In this document: positions 54,069 through 62,367 of the stretch, one piece after another
Layout: each line of letters opens with the position of its first letter
Position numbering within the stretch: position 1 is the stretch's first letter
Assembly: GCF_009363615.1 (NCBI RefSeq)
Contig: NZ_CP045384.1
Span: 2,912,501-2,976,500 of the forward strand
Source: Ruegeria sp. THAF33
GTDB lineage: Bacteria > Pseudomonadota > Alphaproteobacteria > Rhodobacterales > Rhodobacteraceae
Length of the DNA stretch: 64,000 nucleotides
Direction of reading: 5' to 3'
Notes under the pieces: generated by a model
What the model was told of the DNA's origin: nothing
Databases searched by the model: none
Seen by the model: the letters and a program-made list of their open reading frames with translations, nothing else
Translations under genes and position numbers: made by a program

Positions 54069-54998
54069 TCAGGCAGATATGCGCGCGCCGATCCTGCCCC
54101 GGCAGGGTCCGAACATCGCTGCCGCCGCAAGAATCAGGCCTGACATCGTGGCGATCATACCCGCCGCGCTGACGGCATCCGCGCCGCCCAGCCACAGCGG
54201 GCCATAACCTGCCAGCACATAGCCCGAAACCGCCGAGGCGATGGCGAACACAACGCTCCAGGCAATCTGCGCTTCCAGCCGGTTGGTCAACATCCGCGCC
54301 GCGGCAGGCGGGCAGATGAACATGGCGATCACGATGATCGAGCCCACCGCGTCAAAGGCCGCCACCGCCGCAATTGCCGCGGTGATGACCAGTGCCAAGC
54401 CGAGAACGCCGGTGCGAATGCCAATGGTCCGGGCAAAGCCTTCGTCGAAGGTAGAGATCTTCAGCGGCCGCCAGAACAGCCAGATGAACAAAGACACACC
54501 GACCAGTGTCAGCGCAATGCGGGGTAGTTCCGGGGGCAATCCGGACAGCGCCTCTGTGTCCAGCAAGGACGACCATCCGGTGGCGTCCAGCCAGATCAGG
54601 CTTTCGAGATTGCCGTAAAGCGCATGTTCCACATCCAGATGCACCGTCGACGTATCCGTCTGCTCGAGCAGCAGGACCCCCGCGGCGAACATGGTGGTAA
54701 AGACCACGCCCATGGCGGCCCCGGGCTCGATCTGACCCAATCGCCGAATGGCTTCGATCAGCACCACGGCCACAACGGCAGCGCCCGCCGCGCCCAGCAT
54801 CATCGGCCAGGTCGATATCGCCCCTGTGATCAGAAACGCCACGACGATTCCCGGCAGCACCACATGGCTGATCGCGTCTCCGATCAATGCCTGTTTGCGC
54901 AACACCAGAAAATTGCCGGGCAACGCGCAGGCAATGGCCGCGAACGTACCGATCAGCAACGGTGTCAGAGACAGGGGGACAAATTCTTCACCACTCAT
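54069..54998 (-). CDS. sitD: Manganese/iron ABC transporter permease SitD-like
   Basis: 309 residues, second membrane subunit of the importer, ABC-3 permease family with about eight helices. Family segments: LSGVTPLL-like start, ALIGDAISHVVLPGIVVAFLI, GIVVFTTMF-like AMGVVFTTMFAAGVLL, and MFICPPAAARMLTNRLEAQIAWS. Overlaps sitC by ATGA. Two permease genes side by side are a mark of the sitABCD type. Confidence 0.9.
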   Translation of the reverse strand: MSGEEFVPLSLTPLLIGTFAAIACALPGNFLVLRKQALIGDAISHVVLPGIVVAFLITGAISTWPMMLGAAGAAVVAVVLIEAIRRLGQIEPGAAMGVVFTTMFAAGVLLLEQTDTSTVHLDVEHALYGNLESLIWLDATGWSSLLDTEALSGLPPELPRIALTLVGVSLFIWLFWRPLKISTFDEGFARTIGIRTGVLGLALVITAAIAAVAAFDAVGSIIVIAMFICPPAAARMLTNRLEAQIAWSVVFAIASAVSGYVLAGYGPLWLGGADAVSAAGMIATMSGLILAAAAMFGPCRGRIGARISA

Positions 54999-56200
54999 AC
55001 CGGCACCCCCATTGGCCCGCCGATGCGGCGGTCTATCTCGGCGATCTGGTCGCGGGTCAGGACGGTTTCGATGTCCCGCAACCCGTCATACAGCGCAGCC
55101 GTTGCCTCGTGCGCCTGATCTGCGCGCACGATTTCCCAGCGCTTTTCGTCCCGCAACGCCTTGGCCGCGCGGGCTTTGCCGATGTCGGTCGCAACGCCGT
55201 CCGCGCGCACCAGCCCAGCGCGGCGCAGCAAGCGCAGGGTCAGGGGCTCGTAGATCTTTTGCCCCTGCGCCAAGGCCAAAAGACCCTGACGAATATGCAC
55301 CCGACGCTGAAAGCGCAAATGGCGCAGCACCGCCGCCAGAACGCCACGTATCGGCGCCAGAAACAAAGACACGACAAAGAAGGCAAAGCTGACCAGAACG
55401 ATGATCGGCCCCGTCGGAAGGTTCGGCGCCGAGGCCGAAATGGCCGCGCCAATGTACCCCGCCAACCCGCCGGCCAATCCCGCAAGCAGAACCACATGGT
55501 CCGAGCGTTCGGACCAGAACCGCGCGGTCACGGCGGGAATGATCAGCAAAGCCACGATCAGAATCAGACCCACGATTTTCAAGCCGACCACGGTCACGGC
55601 CATGACCAAACCCATCATGGCCAGATCGATCCTGTACACCGGCAACCCGCGGGCTGCGGCATATTCAGGATCGAAGGCCACAAGAATCATCGGGCGACGA
55701 ATGATCATGACCAGCAGCAGCGTCGCAGCGCCGCCGACCGCAATGATCATCGCATCGGCCCAGAGCATCCCGGCAGTGGACCCCAAAAGGAAGCCTTCCA
55801 GGCCGGCCTGACGGCCTACGCCCATCGTCTGTATGACCGTCAGCAAAACGATGCCAAAGCCGAAGAAGACCGACAGGACCGCTCCGATGGCGGCATCTTC
55901 GGCCAAACGCGTGTGACGCGTCAGCCAGTTCATGCAAAGAAGGCCGATCCAGGCCGAGACGGCCGATCCTGCCAACAGGCCCAGCAGGTTGCGCCCGTCT
56001 CCTCCGAGTGCGACCAATACCATGAAAGCCAGACAGACGCCCGGCAGGGTTGCGTGGCTGATTGCGTCACTGACCAAGGCGCGCTTGCGCAGAAACAGAA
56101 ACGTCCCCGTCACACCGGCTGAAACACCCAGCAAGGTTGCACCGATGGCGACCAGCGTGGCGTTGTAGCCAAGTTGCAGGGTCAAAGCATCCCAAAGCAT
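54995..56200 (-). CDS. sitC: Manganese/iron ABC transporter permease SitC-like, with C-terminal extension
   Basis: 401 residues: an ABC-3 permease domain of about 280 residues (SDAISHATLPGVCLAFMVLVALGG, AAIGAVLSVFFGFGIVLLTVIQ, GLILIVALLIIPAVTARFWSERSDHVVLLAGLAGG) followed by a ~110-residue soluble tail (RHLRFQRRVHIRQGLLALAQGQKIYEPLTLRLLRRAGLVRAD) that looks like a winged-helix or regulatory domain. Such tails are known in this subfamily. Overlaps sitD and lies 3 bp after sitB. Confidence 0.9.
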   Translation of the reverse strand: MLWDALTLQLGYNATLVAIGATLLGVSAGVTGTFLFLRKRALVSDAISHATLPGVCLAFMVLVALGGDGRNLLGLLAGSAVSAWIGLLCMNWLTRHTRLAEDAAIGAVLSVFFGFGIVLLTVIQTMGVGRQAGLEGFLLGSTAGMLWADAMIIAVGGAATLLLVMIIRRPMILVAFDPEYAAARGLPVYRIDLAMMGLVMAVTVVGLKIVGLILIVALLIIPAVTARFWSERSDHVVLLAGLAGGLAGYIGAAISASAPNLPTGPIIVLVSFAFFVVSLFLAPIRGVLAAVLRHLRFQRRVHIRQGLLALAQGQKIYEPLTLRLLRRAGLVRADGVATDIGKARAAKALRDEKRWEIVRADQAHEATAALYDGLRDIETVLTRDQIAEIDRRIGGPMGVPV

Positions 56201-56203
56201 GCG

Positions 56204-57007
56204 TTACCCCAGCGCGCGCGATATCTGATCGATCTGCGCGGTTGCCAGTCGACCGCCATATGCTGATTGCAACGTTTCCGCCGTGAAGGCCTCGGCCACT
56301 GGTCCCTCGGCCACCTTGCGAGTGTTGATCAGGAAGACATGGTCGAAATAATCGGTCACGGTCGCAAGGTCGTGATGCACTACGACAACCGTCTTGCCCG
56401 CCTCTTTCAGGGATTTCAGCACCGAGATGATGGCTTTCTCGGTGGCGGCATCGACGCCTGCAAAAGGTTCGTCCAGAAGATACAGATCCGCGCCCTGCGC
56501 CAGCGCGCGCGCCAGAAAGACACGTTGCTGCTGCCCGCCGGACAGCTGCCCGATCTGGCGATCCGCGAAATCCCGCATTCCCACGCGGTGCAAACAATCC
56601 ATCGCACACGCCTTGTGGCGGGCACGCACACGGCCCAGCAAGCCAAGTTCGCGCGACAGGCCCATCAGAACCACGTCGATGACGCGCGTTGGAAAATCCC
56701 AATCCACGCTGGCACGCTGAGGAACATAGGCAATGCGCGCGCGCTGCGTGTCCAATGGCTGACCAAACACGGTCACTTGACCTGACAAAGGGGAAACGAT
56801 GCCAAGCGCCGCCTTGAGCAATGTGGATTTCCCGGCTCCGTTCGGCCCGATGATCGCGGTCATCGCCCCGGGCTGTACGGTCATGTCGACCGAAAACACC
56901 GCAGGTTTCTGCCCGTATGAAACCGTCAGGCCGCGCAGGGCAAGGGGGCTGTCGGCCAACCCCTTGTCACCGACGGTCACGCCTTCATTGCTGATCAGGC
57001 CCAGCAT
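56204..57007 (-). CDS. sitB: Manganese/iron ABC transporter ATP-binding protein SitB-like
   Basis: 267 residues. Walker A GPNGAGKSTLLKAALG near residue 57, signature LSGGQQQRVFLARALAQ, Walker B LYLLDEPFAGVD, and switch histidine in VVVHHDLATV. Family of metal-chelate (Zn/Mn/Fe) importers. Starts 3 bp after sitA. Confidence 0.94.
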   Translation of the reverse strand: MLGLISNEGVTVGDKGLADSPLALRGLTVSYGQKPAVFSVDMTVQPGAMTAIIGPNGAGKSTLLKAALGIVSPLSGQVTVFGQPLDTQRARIAYVPQRASVDWDFPTRVIDVVLMGLSRELGLLGRVRARHKACAMDCLHRVGMRDFADRQIGQLSGGQQQRVFLARALAQGADLYLLDEPFAGVDAATEKAIISVLKSLKEAGKTVVVVHHDLATVTDYFDHVFLINTRKVAEGPVAEAFTAETLQSAYGGRLATAQIDQISRALG

Positions 57008-57010
57008 CGA

Positions 57011-57964
57011 TCAAAACCCCGCCGACAGTTTTCCGTCCATGCCACGATCTGGCACATCACCACCCAAAGCACTGGCAATGACCGTGATGTTATGGTCCAG
57101 CATACCAAGATAGGTGCCTTCATAGGTTCCTTCTGCACCCATGGCGTCCGAGAACAACTCGCCCCCCACGCGCACCTCATGACCCTTGGCCGCCGCGCCC
57201 TCGATCAGCGCGCGGATCGAACGATCCGAGACCGAACTTTCGACGAAAACAGCCGTGATCTTGCGGTCAACCAGCAGATCGACCAATTCGCCTATCCGGT
57301 TCAGTCCCGCCTCGGACTGGGTTGAGATGCCCTGAATTCCCAGAACCTCGAACCCGAAACTTTCACCAAAGTAACCAAAAGCATCATGGGCGGTTACTAG
57401 AACCTTGTTGTTGTCCGGAACGGACGCCAGAACTTGATCTGCATAGGCTGTCAGACGATCGATATCTGCCAGGTGGGCCTGCGCATTCGCTGCAAAAACT
57501 TCGGCCGCTTCAGGACGTACCTCGGTGAGGGCCGCCTGCACTTCAAGCACCACGTCCCGCCACAACTCGGGCGTCATCCAAACATGCGGATCATATTTGT
57601 CGGCGTAATCGTCATGCGCGCGCAGCTTCGACGTGTCGATACCTTCGGCAACTGCAACCACGGTCCGCTTGCGTTCAAGGTCATGGAAGAAATCTTCCAT
57701 CTGCGCTTCGAGGTACAAACCATGCCACAGGATCAGGTCGGCCCGCGTCATCGCCACGATATCGCTGCGGGTCTGACGATAGGCATGCGGGTCGACGCCC
57801 GGCCCCATCAGCCCCTTGACGTCCACCTGATCACCACCGACCTGACGGGCCGCGTCAGCAATCATGCCCGTCGTGGCCACAACCTTGAGGGGTGCATCGG
57901 CCCAGGCCGTGACCGGCAGGGAAAAGGCCAGCGCCAATACCGCAAGAAAATTCCGGCGAATCAT
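57011..57964 (-). CDS. sitA: Metal-binding periplasmic protein SitA-like
   Basis: 317-residue cluster A-I metal-binding protein. Signal peptide ends near AWADAP. Ligand segments: PGVDPHAYRQTRSD (first histidine), DKYDPHVWMTPE (second histidine), the acidic GFEVLGIQGISTQSEAG and SVSDRSIRALIE. The histidine-rich loop of ZnuA is absent, which favours manganese/iron over zinc. First gene of sitABCD, controlled through Mur-like boxes upstream. Confidence 0.92.
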   Translation of the reverse strand: MIRRNFLAVLALAFSLPVTAWADAPLKVVATTGMIADAARQVGGDQVDVKGLMGPGVDPHAYRQTRSDIVAMTRADLILWHGLYLEAQMEDFFHDLERKRTVVAVAEGIDTSKLRAHDDYADKYDPHVWMTPELWRDVVLEVQAALTEVRPEAAEVFAANAQAHLADIDRLTAYADQVLASVPDNNKVLVTAHDAFGYFGESFGFEVLGIQGISTQSEAGLNRIGELVDLLVDRKITAVFVESSVSDRSIRALIEGAAAKGHEVRVGGELFSDAMGAEGTYEGTYLGMLDHNITVIASALGGDVPDRGMDGKLSAGF

Positions 57965-58002
57965 CTTCTACCTCAGTTTTTGCTTCACGTTCGAACTGAA
58001 TA

Positions 58003-58048
58003 TGAGAACCATTCGCAAGTAAGTCAACGCTAATGCGAATTATTCGCA
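58003..58048. promoter_or_regulatory. Two Mur-like (manganese regulator) boxes
   Basis: TGCGAATTATTCGCA at 58034-58048 is a perfect 15-bp palindrome (7-1-7). A second site TGAGAACCATTCGCA at 58003-58017 shares one arm exactly. Centres are 31 bp apart, about three helical turns. The form matches boxes described for the alphaproteobacterial Fur-like regulator Mur, which represses sitABCD-type operons when manganese is plentiful. Confidence 0.8.
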
Positions 58049-58166
58049 AGAAAGCGGTTACATTTTGTCCATTTGGTCAAAAATTATCCAAACATTGCCC
58101 GCCTGCATCTTCCATTCCCCGGTCTCCCGTGCGAATTTTGTCGCAAACCTCCCAAAGGACGTGACA

Positions 58167-59165
58167 ATGGATACGCAGAGCTCAGAAAGCCCCGTGCGCA
58201 CCGCGCATCTGCCGCAAGTGACCGAAGCCCGGAATCCCGGCATGGATCTGGACCTGGACTGGGTGCGCGCCGTGCAGGCCAACACCTCGGCCATCGAACG
58301 CCGGGCTTCGACCCTGCCCGGGCGCCGGTCGGTCAAGAAAGAGCATCAGGCCGCCTGGCTGCTGAAGGCGATCACCATGATCGACCTGACCACCCTGTCG
58401 GGCGATGACACCGAGGGCCGCGTACGCCGCCTGTGCGCCAAGGCACGGCAGCCGGTGTCACCTGACTTGCTGAAAGCGCTGGACATGCCGCCGATCACCA
58501 CCGGCGCGGTCTGTGTCTATCACGACATGATCGAAACGGCGGTGGATGCGCTGAAAGGCACCGGCATTCCGGTCGCGGCCGTCTCCACCGGCTTTCCGGC
58601 GGGCCTGTCGCCCTTTAACCTGCGCGTGGCCGAGATCGAGGAGAGCGTGAAAGCCGGGGCCGAGGAGATCGACATCGTGATCTCGCGCCGCCATGTGCTG
58701 AAAGGCGACTGGCAGGCGCTGTATGACGAGATGAAGGCGTTCCGCGCAGCCTGCGGCGAGGCGCATGTGAAGGCCATCCTGGCCACCGGCGAACTGGGCA
58801 GCCTGCGCAACGTGGCGCGCGCCTCGCTGGTCTGCATGATGGCGGGGGCGGATTTCATCAAGACCTCGACCGGCAAGGAAAGCGTCAACGCCACCCTGCC
58901 CGTGTCGCTGGTGATGATCCGCGCCATCCGCGATTACTATGACCGCACCGGCCATCGCGTGGGCTACAAGCCCGCAGGCGGGATTTCCAAGGCCAAGGAC
59001 GCGCTGGTCTACCTGTCGCTGATCAAGGACGAGCTGGGCGACCGCTGGCTGCAACCCGACCTGTTCCGCTTTGGCGCATCGTCCCTGCTGGGTGATATCG
59101 AGCGGCAGTTGGAACATTTCGTCACCGGGGCATACTCGGCCGGCTACCGGCACCCGATGGGCTGA
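58167..59165 (+). CDS. deoC: Deoxyribose-phosphate aldolase
   Basis: 332 residues from ATG 58167. Converts 2-deoxyribose-5-phosphate to glyceraldehyde-3-phosphate and acetaldehyde. Active-site blocks: MIDLTTLSGDDTEG near residue 72, AEEIDIVISRRHVL, HVKAILATGELG (Schiff-base lysine region), ADFIKTSTGKES and GYKPAGGISKAKDA. A ~60-residue N-terminal extension with respect to the E. coli enzyme is typical of this group. Followed 11 bp later by the aldehyde dehydrogenase gene, which can oxidise the acetaldehyde formed. Confidence 0.93.
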   Translation: MDTQSSESPVRTAHLPQVTEARNPGMDLDLDWVRAVQANTSAIERRASTLPGRRSVKKEHQAAWLLKAITMIDLTTLSGDDTEGRVRRLCAKARQPVSPDLLKALDMPPITTGAVCVYHDMIETAVDALKGTGIPVAAVSTGFPAGLSPFNLRVAEIEESVKAGAEEIDIVISRRHVLKGDWQALYDEMKAFRAACGEAHVKAILATGELGSLRNVARASLVCMMAGADFIKTSTGKESVNATLPVSLVMIRAIRDYYDRTGHRVGYKPAGGISKAKDALVYLSLIKDELGDRWLQPDLFRFGASSLLGDIERQLEHFVTGAYSAGYRHPMG

Positions 59166-59176
59166 GGACAGGAACA

Positions 59177-61510
59177 ATGACAGTCAAAGAGATTTTCGAG
59201 ACCATGGAATACGGACCCGCCCCGGAAAGCGCCGCCGAGGCCTTGGCATGGCTGGTCGATCAGGGCGACAAGTTCGGCCATTTCATCGACGGCGCCTTCA
59301 CCAAGCCGGGCAAGGGGTTTGAAAGCCGCAACCCGGCCACGGGCGAGGTTCTGGCCAAGCTGACCCAGGCCACACGGGCCGATGTGGACGCCGCCGTTGC
59401 CGCCGCCCGCAAGGCCCAGCCCAAATGGGAAAAGCTGGGCGGCCCCGCCCGCGCCCGATACCTCTATGCCATCGCGCGGCTGATCCAGAAGCATGCCCGC
59501 CTGTTCGCGGTGCTGGAAACGCTGGACAACGGCAAGCCGATCCGGGAATCGCGCGATATCGACATTCCGCTGGTGCAGCGACATTTCTACTATCACGCGG
59601 GCATGGCCCAGCTGATGGAAAGCGAGCTGCCCGACGCACAGGCGCTGGGGGTCTGCGGTCAGATCATCCCGTGGAACTTCCCGCTGCTGATGCTGGCGTG
59701 GAAGGTGGCCCCGGCGCTGGCCATGGGCAACACGGTGGTTCTGAAGCCCGCCGAATACACCTCGCTGACGGCGCTGCTGTTTGCCGATATCTGCATGCAG
59801 GCCGGCCTGCCCAAGGGCGTGGTCAACATCGTCACCGGCGACGGTGCAGTGGGTGAGATGATCGTGGCCTCGGACGTGGACAAGATCGCCTTTACCGGCT
59901 CGACCGTAGTGGGCCGCCGCATCCGCGAGGCCACCGCCGGGTCTGGCAAGGCCCTGACGCTCGAGCTGGGCGGCAAGTCGCCCTATATCGTCTTTGACGA
60001 CGCCGACATCGATTCAGCCATCGAAGGTCTGGTCGATGCGATCTGGTTCAACCAGGGCCAGGTCTGCTGCGCGGGCTCGCGCCTGTTGGTGCAGGAAGGC
60101 ATCGCCGAACGGTTCTATGCCAAGCTGCGCGCCCGCATGGACACGCTGCGCATCGGCAACCCGCTGGACAAATGCATCGACGTAGGTGCCGTGGTGGATC
60201 CGGTTCAGTTGCAGACGATCACTTCCATGGTCGACAGCAATACGGTGGGTCATGTGCATCAGGCTGCCTGCGAATTGCCCGCAAATGGCTGCTACTACCC
60301 CCCGACGCTGATCACCGGGCTCGAAACCTCGGACCCGTTGATGCAAGAGGAGATATTCGGCCCGGTTCTGGTCTCGTCGACCTTCCGCACCCCGGCCGAG
60401 GCGATCGAGCTGGCCAACAACACCCGTTATGGGTTGGCGGCCACGGTCTGGACCGAAAACGTCAACCTTGCGCTGGACATCGCACCCAAGCTGGTCGCGG
60501 GCGTGGTCTGGGTCAATGCCACCAACCTGTTCGACGCGGCCGCGGGCTTTGGCGGCGTGCGTGAAAGCGGCTTTGGCCGTGAAGGCGGCTGGGAAGGGCT
60601 GAGCGCCTATACAAAACCCAAGGGCAAGGCCAAGCCGCTGGCGAAAATCGAACCTGTCGCGGGCGAAGGCGCTCCGGTCGATCCGATCGACCGCACCGCC
60701 AAACTGTATGTCGGTGGCAAGCAGGCGCGGCCCGATGGCGGCTATTCCCGCGCGGTCTGGGGCAAGGCGGGGCTGCTGGGCCATGTGGGTCTGGCCAACC
60801 GCAAGGATGTGCGCAACGCGGTCGAGGCTGCGGCGGGGGCCAAGGGCTGGTCCAAGACCACCGGCCATCTGCGGGCGCAGATCCTGTATTACATCGGCGA
60901 GAACCTCTCGGCCCGTTCCGACGAGTTCGCGCATCGCATCGACGCGATGACCGGCCGCAAGGACGGCGCGAAAGAGGTCGACGCCGCAATCCAGCGCCTG
61001 TTCACCGCCGCCGCCTGGGCCGACAAGTATGACGGCCAGGTGCATGGCGTTCCGATCCGGGGCGTGGCGATTGCGATGAAGGAACCGGTGGGCGTGATCG
61101 GCGCACTCTGTGCGGACGAGGCACCGTTGCTGGGTCTGATCTCGGCCATGGCGCCGGCGATCGCGATGGGCAACCGGGTGGTCCTGGTGGCGTCCGAGCC
61201 CTATCCGCTGGCGGCCACCGATTTCTATCAGGTGCTGGACACCTCGGACGTGCCCGCAGGCGTGGTCAACATCCTGACCGGCAGCCACGAGGAACTGGCC
61301 AAACCGCTGGCCTCGCACCTGAACGTGGACGCGGTGTGGTCGTTCTCATCGACGGACCTGTCGGCGCAGATCGAGGTCGTCTCGGCCGGGAACCTGAAAC
61401 GGACCTGGGTGAATAACGCGACGGCATTCGATTGGGGCATGGACCATTCCCGCCGCTTCCTTCAGGCTTCGACCGAAGTGAAAAACATCTGGGTGCCCTA
61501 CGGCGAGTAG
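59177..61510 (+). CDS. Two-domain aldehyde dehydrogenase, ALDH16-type
   Basis: 777 residues. Residues ~1-480 are a complete ALDH: GQIIPWNFPLLMLAWKVAPAL, ALTLELGGKSPYIVFDDAD (catalytic Glu), NQGQVCCAGSRLLVQ (catalytic Cys) and EEIFGPVL. Residues ~500-777 repeat the ALDH fold (GVIGALCADEAPLLGLISAMAPAIAMGN, VPAGVVNILTGSHEEL) but lack the catalytic cysteine and the normal end. This is the architecture of ALDH16, known from a roseobacter (Loktanella) structure. With deoC it fits oxidation of acetaldehyde from deoxyribose. Confidence 0.9.
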   Translation: MTVKEIFETMEYGPAPESAAEALAWLVDQGDKFGHFIDGAFTKPGKGFESRNPATGEVLAKLTQATRADVDAAVAAARKAQPKWEKLGGPARARYLYAIARLIQKHARLFAVLETLDNGKPIRESRDIDIPLVQRHFYYHAGMAQLMESELPDAQALGVCGQIIPWNFPLLMLAWKVAPALAMGNTVVLKPAEYTSLTALLFADICMQAGLPKGVVNIVTGDGAVGEMIVASDVDKIAFTGSTVVGRRIREATAGSGKALTLELGGKSPYIVFDDADIDSAIEGLVDAIWFNQGQVCCAGSRLLVQEGIAERFYAKLRARMDTLRIGNPLDKCIDVGAVVDPVQLQTITSMVDSNTVGHVHQAACELPANGCYYPPTLITGLETSDPLMQEEIFGPVLVSSTFRTPAEAIELANNTRYGLAATVWTENVNLALDIAPKLVAGVVWVNATNLFDAAAGFGGVRESGFGREGGWEGLSAYTKPKGKAKPLAKIEPVAGEGAPVDPIDRTAKLYVGGKQARPDGGYSRAVWGKAGLLGHVGLANRKDVRNAVEAAAGAKGWSKTTGHLRAQILYYIGENLSARSDEFAHRIDAMTGRKDGAKEVDAAIQRLFTAAAWADKYDGQVHGVPIRGVAIAMKEPVGVIGALCADEAPLLGLISAMAPAIAMGNRVVLVASEPYPLAATDFYQVLDTSDVPAGVVNILTGSHEELAKPLASHLNVDAVWSFSSTDLSAQIEVVSAGNLKRTWVNNATAFDWGMDHSRRFLQASTEVKNIWVPYGE

Positions 61511-61534
61511 GGCTCCCCTTCAAGGGAGGCCTAC

Positions 61535-62344
61535 ATGGATTTTTCGGGAAAAACCGTCATCGTCATCGGTGGCACCAGTGGCATCAACCGGGGCATCGCC
61601 GAGGCCTTCGCGGCCTCGGGCGCCAAACTGGCCGCGGCCAGCCGCTCGCAGGACAAGGTGGATGACACCGTCGCCGCGCTGAAGGCGGCAGGCGCGGCCG
61701 AGGCGGTCGGCGCGGCCTTTGACGTGCGCGACGCCGATGCGGTCGCCGAGGGGCTGAAACAGTTCCAAGCGGCGCTCGGCGATTTCGACGTGCTGGTTTC
61801 GGGGGCGGCGGGCAACTTCCCGGCGCTGATGGCGGAGATGTCGGCCAACGCCTTCCGCACCGTTGTCGAAATCGACCTGATGGGCACCGTGCATGTTCTG
61901 AAAGGCGCCTATCCCTATCTTAAACGGCCCGGTGGCAACATCATCAACATCTCGGCGCCGCAATCCTATCTGCCCTACGAGGGCCAGGCCCATGTCTGCG
62001 CGGCCAAGGCGGGCGTCGATCAGATCACCCGTACCCTGTCGATGGAGTGGGGCGTGGAAGGCATCCGGGTGAACTCGGTGGTGCCAGGCTTCATCGAGGG
62101 CACCGAAGGCGCGAAACGACTGGCCCCCACCCCCGACGCGGGCGAGCAGCTGCGCCGGGACGTGCCGCTGGGCCGCTGGGGCACCCCGCAGGACGTGGCC
62201 AATGCCTGCCTGTTTCTGGCCTCGGACATGGCCAGCTATATCAGCGGTACGGTTCTGGCGGTGGACGGGGCGTTGTATCAGCGCGGCTCGGGCCAGTTCG
62301 GCCAGATGATGGGAGACATGCTGCGCAGCATGAAAAAGGGGTAA
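61535..62344 (+). CDS. Short-chain dehydrogenase/reductase (SDR)
   Basis: 269 residues. NAD(P) motif VIGGTSGINRGIAEAFAASGA near residues 10-30; the catalytic set is less standard: INISAPQSYLPYEGQAHVCAAKAGVD has an S-x(n)-Y-x3-K-like segment with Y replaced (HVCAAKA), so activity should be checked. C-terminal block NSVVPGFIEGTEG and SGTVLAVDGALYQ is typical. The ATG has GGGAGG upstream. Likely cotranscribed with deoC and the ALDH. Substrate unknown. Confidence 0.83.
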   Translation: MDFSGKTVIVIGGTSGINRGIAEAFAASGAKLAAASRSQDKVDDTVAALKAAGAAEAVGAAFDVRDADAVAEGLKQFQAALGDFDVLVSGAAGNFPALMAEMSANAFRTVVEIDLMGTVHVLKGAYPYLKRPGGNIINISAPQSYLPYEGQAHVCAAKAGVDQITRTLSMEWGVEGIRVNSVVPGFIEGTEGAKRLAPTPDAGEQLRRDVPLGRWGTPQDVANACLFLASDMASYISGTVLAVDGALYQRGSGQFGQMMGDMLRSMKKG

Positions 62345-62359
62345 GCCGCAGCTTACCCC
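62333..62359 (-). terminator. Intrinsic terminator of the M16 operon overlapping the SDR gene end
   Basis: GGGGTAAGC and GCTTACCCC form a 9-bp stem around CGCA; on the minus strand it is followed by TTTTT at 62333-62337. The T-run and half the stem are coding sequence of the SDR gene, so the two genes share DNA at their ends. Confidence 0.88.
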
Positions 62360-62367
62360 AAAAAGGT

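Noticed and set aside
57011..57964. Zinc-specific ZnuA assignment for the binding protein
   Set aside because: No histidine-rich loop, two permease genes and Mur-like boxes favour SitA-type manganese/iron uptake.
60014..61318. 434-residue minus-strand frame opposite the ALDH gene
   Set aside because: Antisense shadow of a strongly supported gene with clear ALDH motifs.
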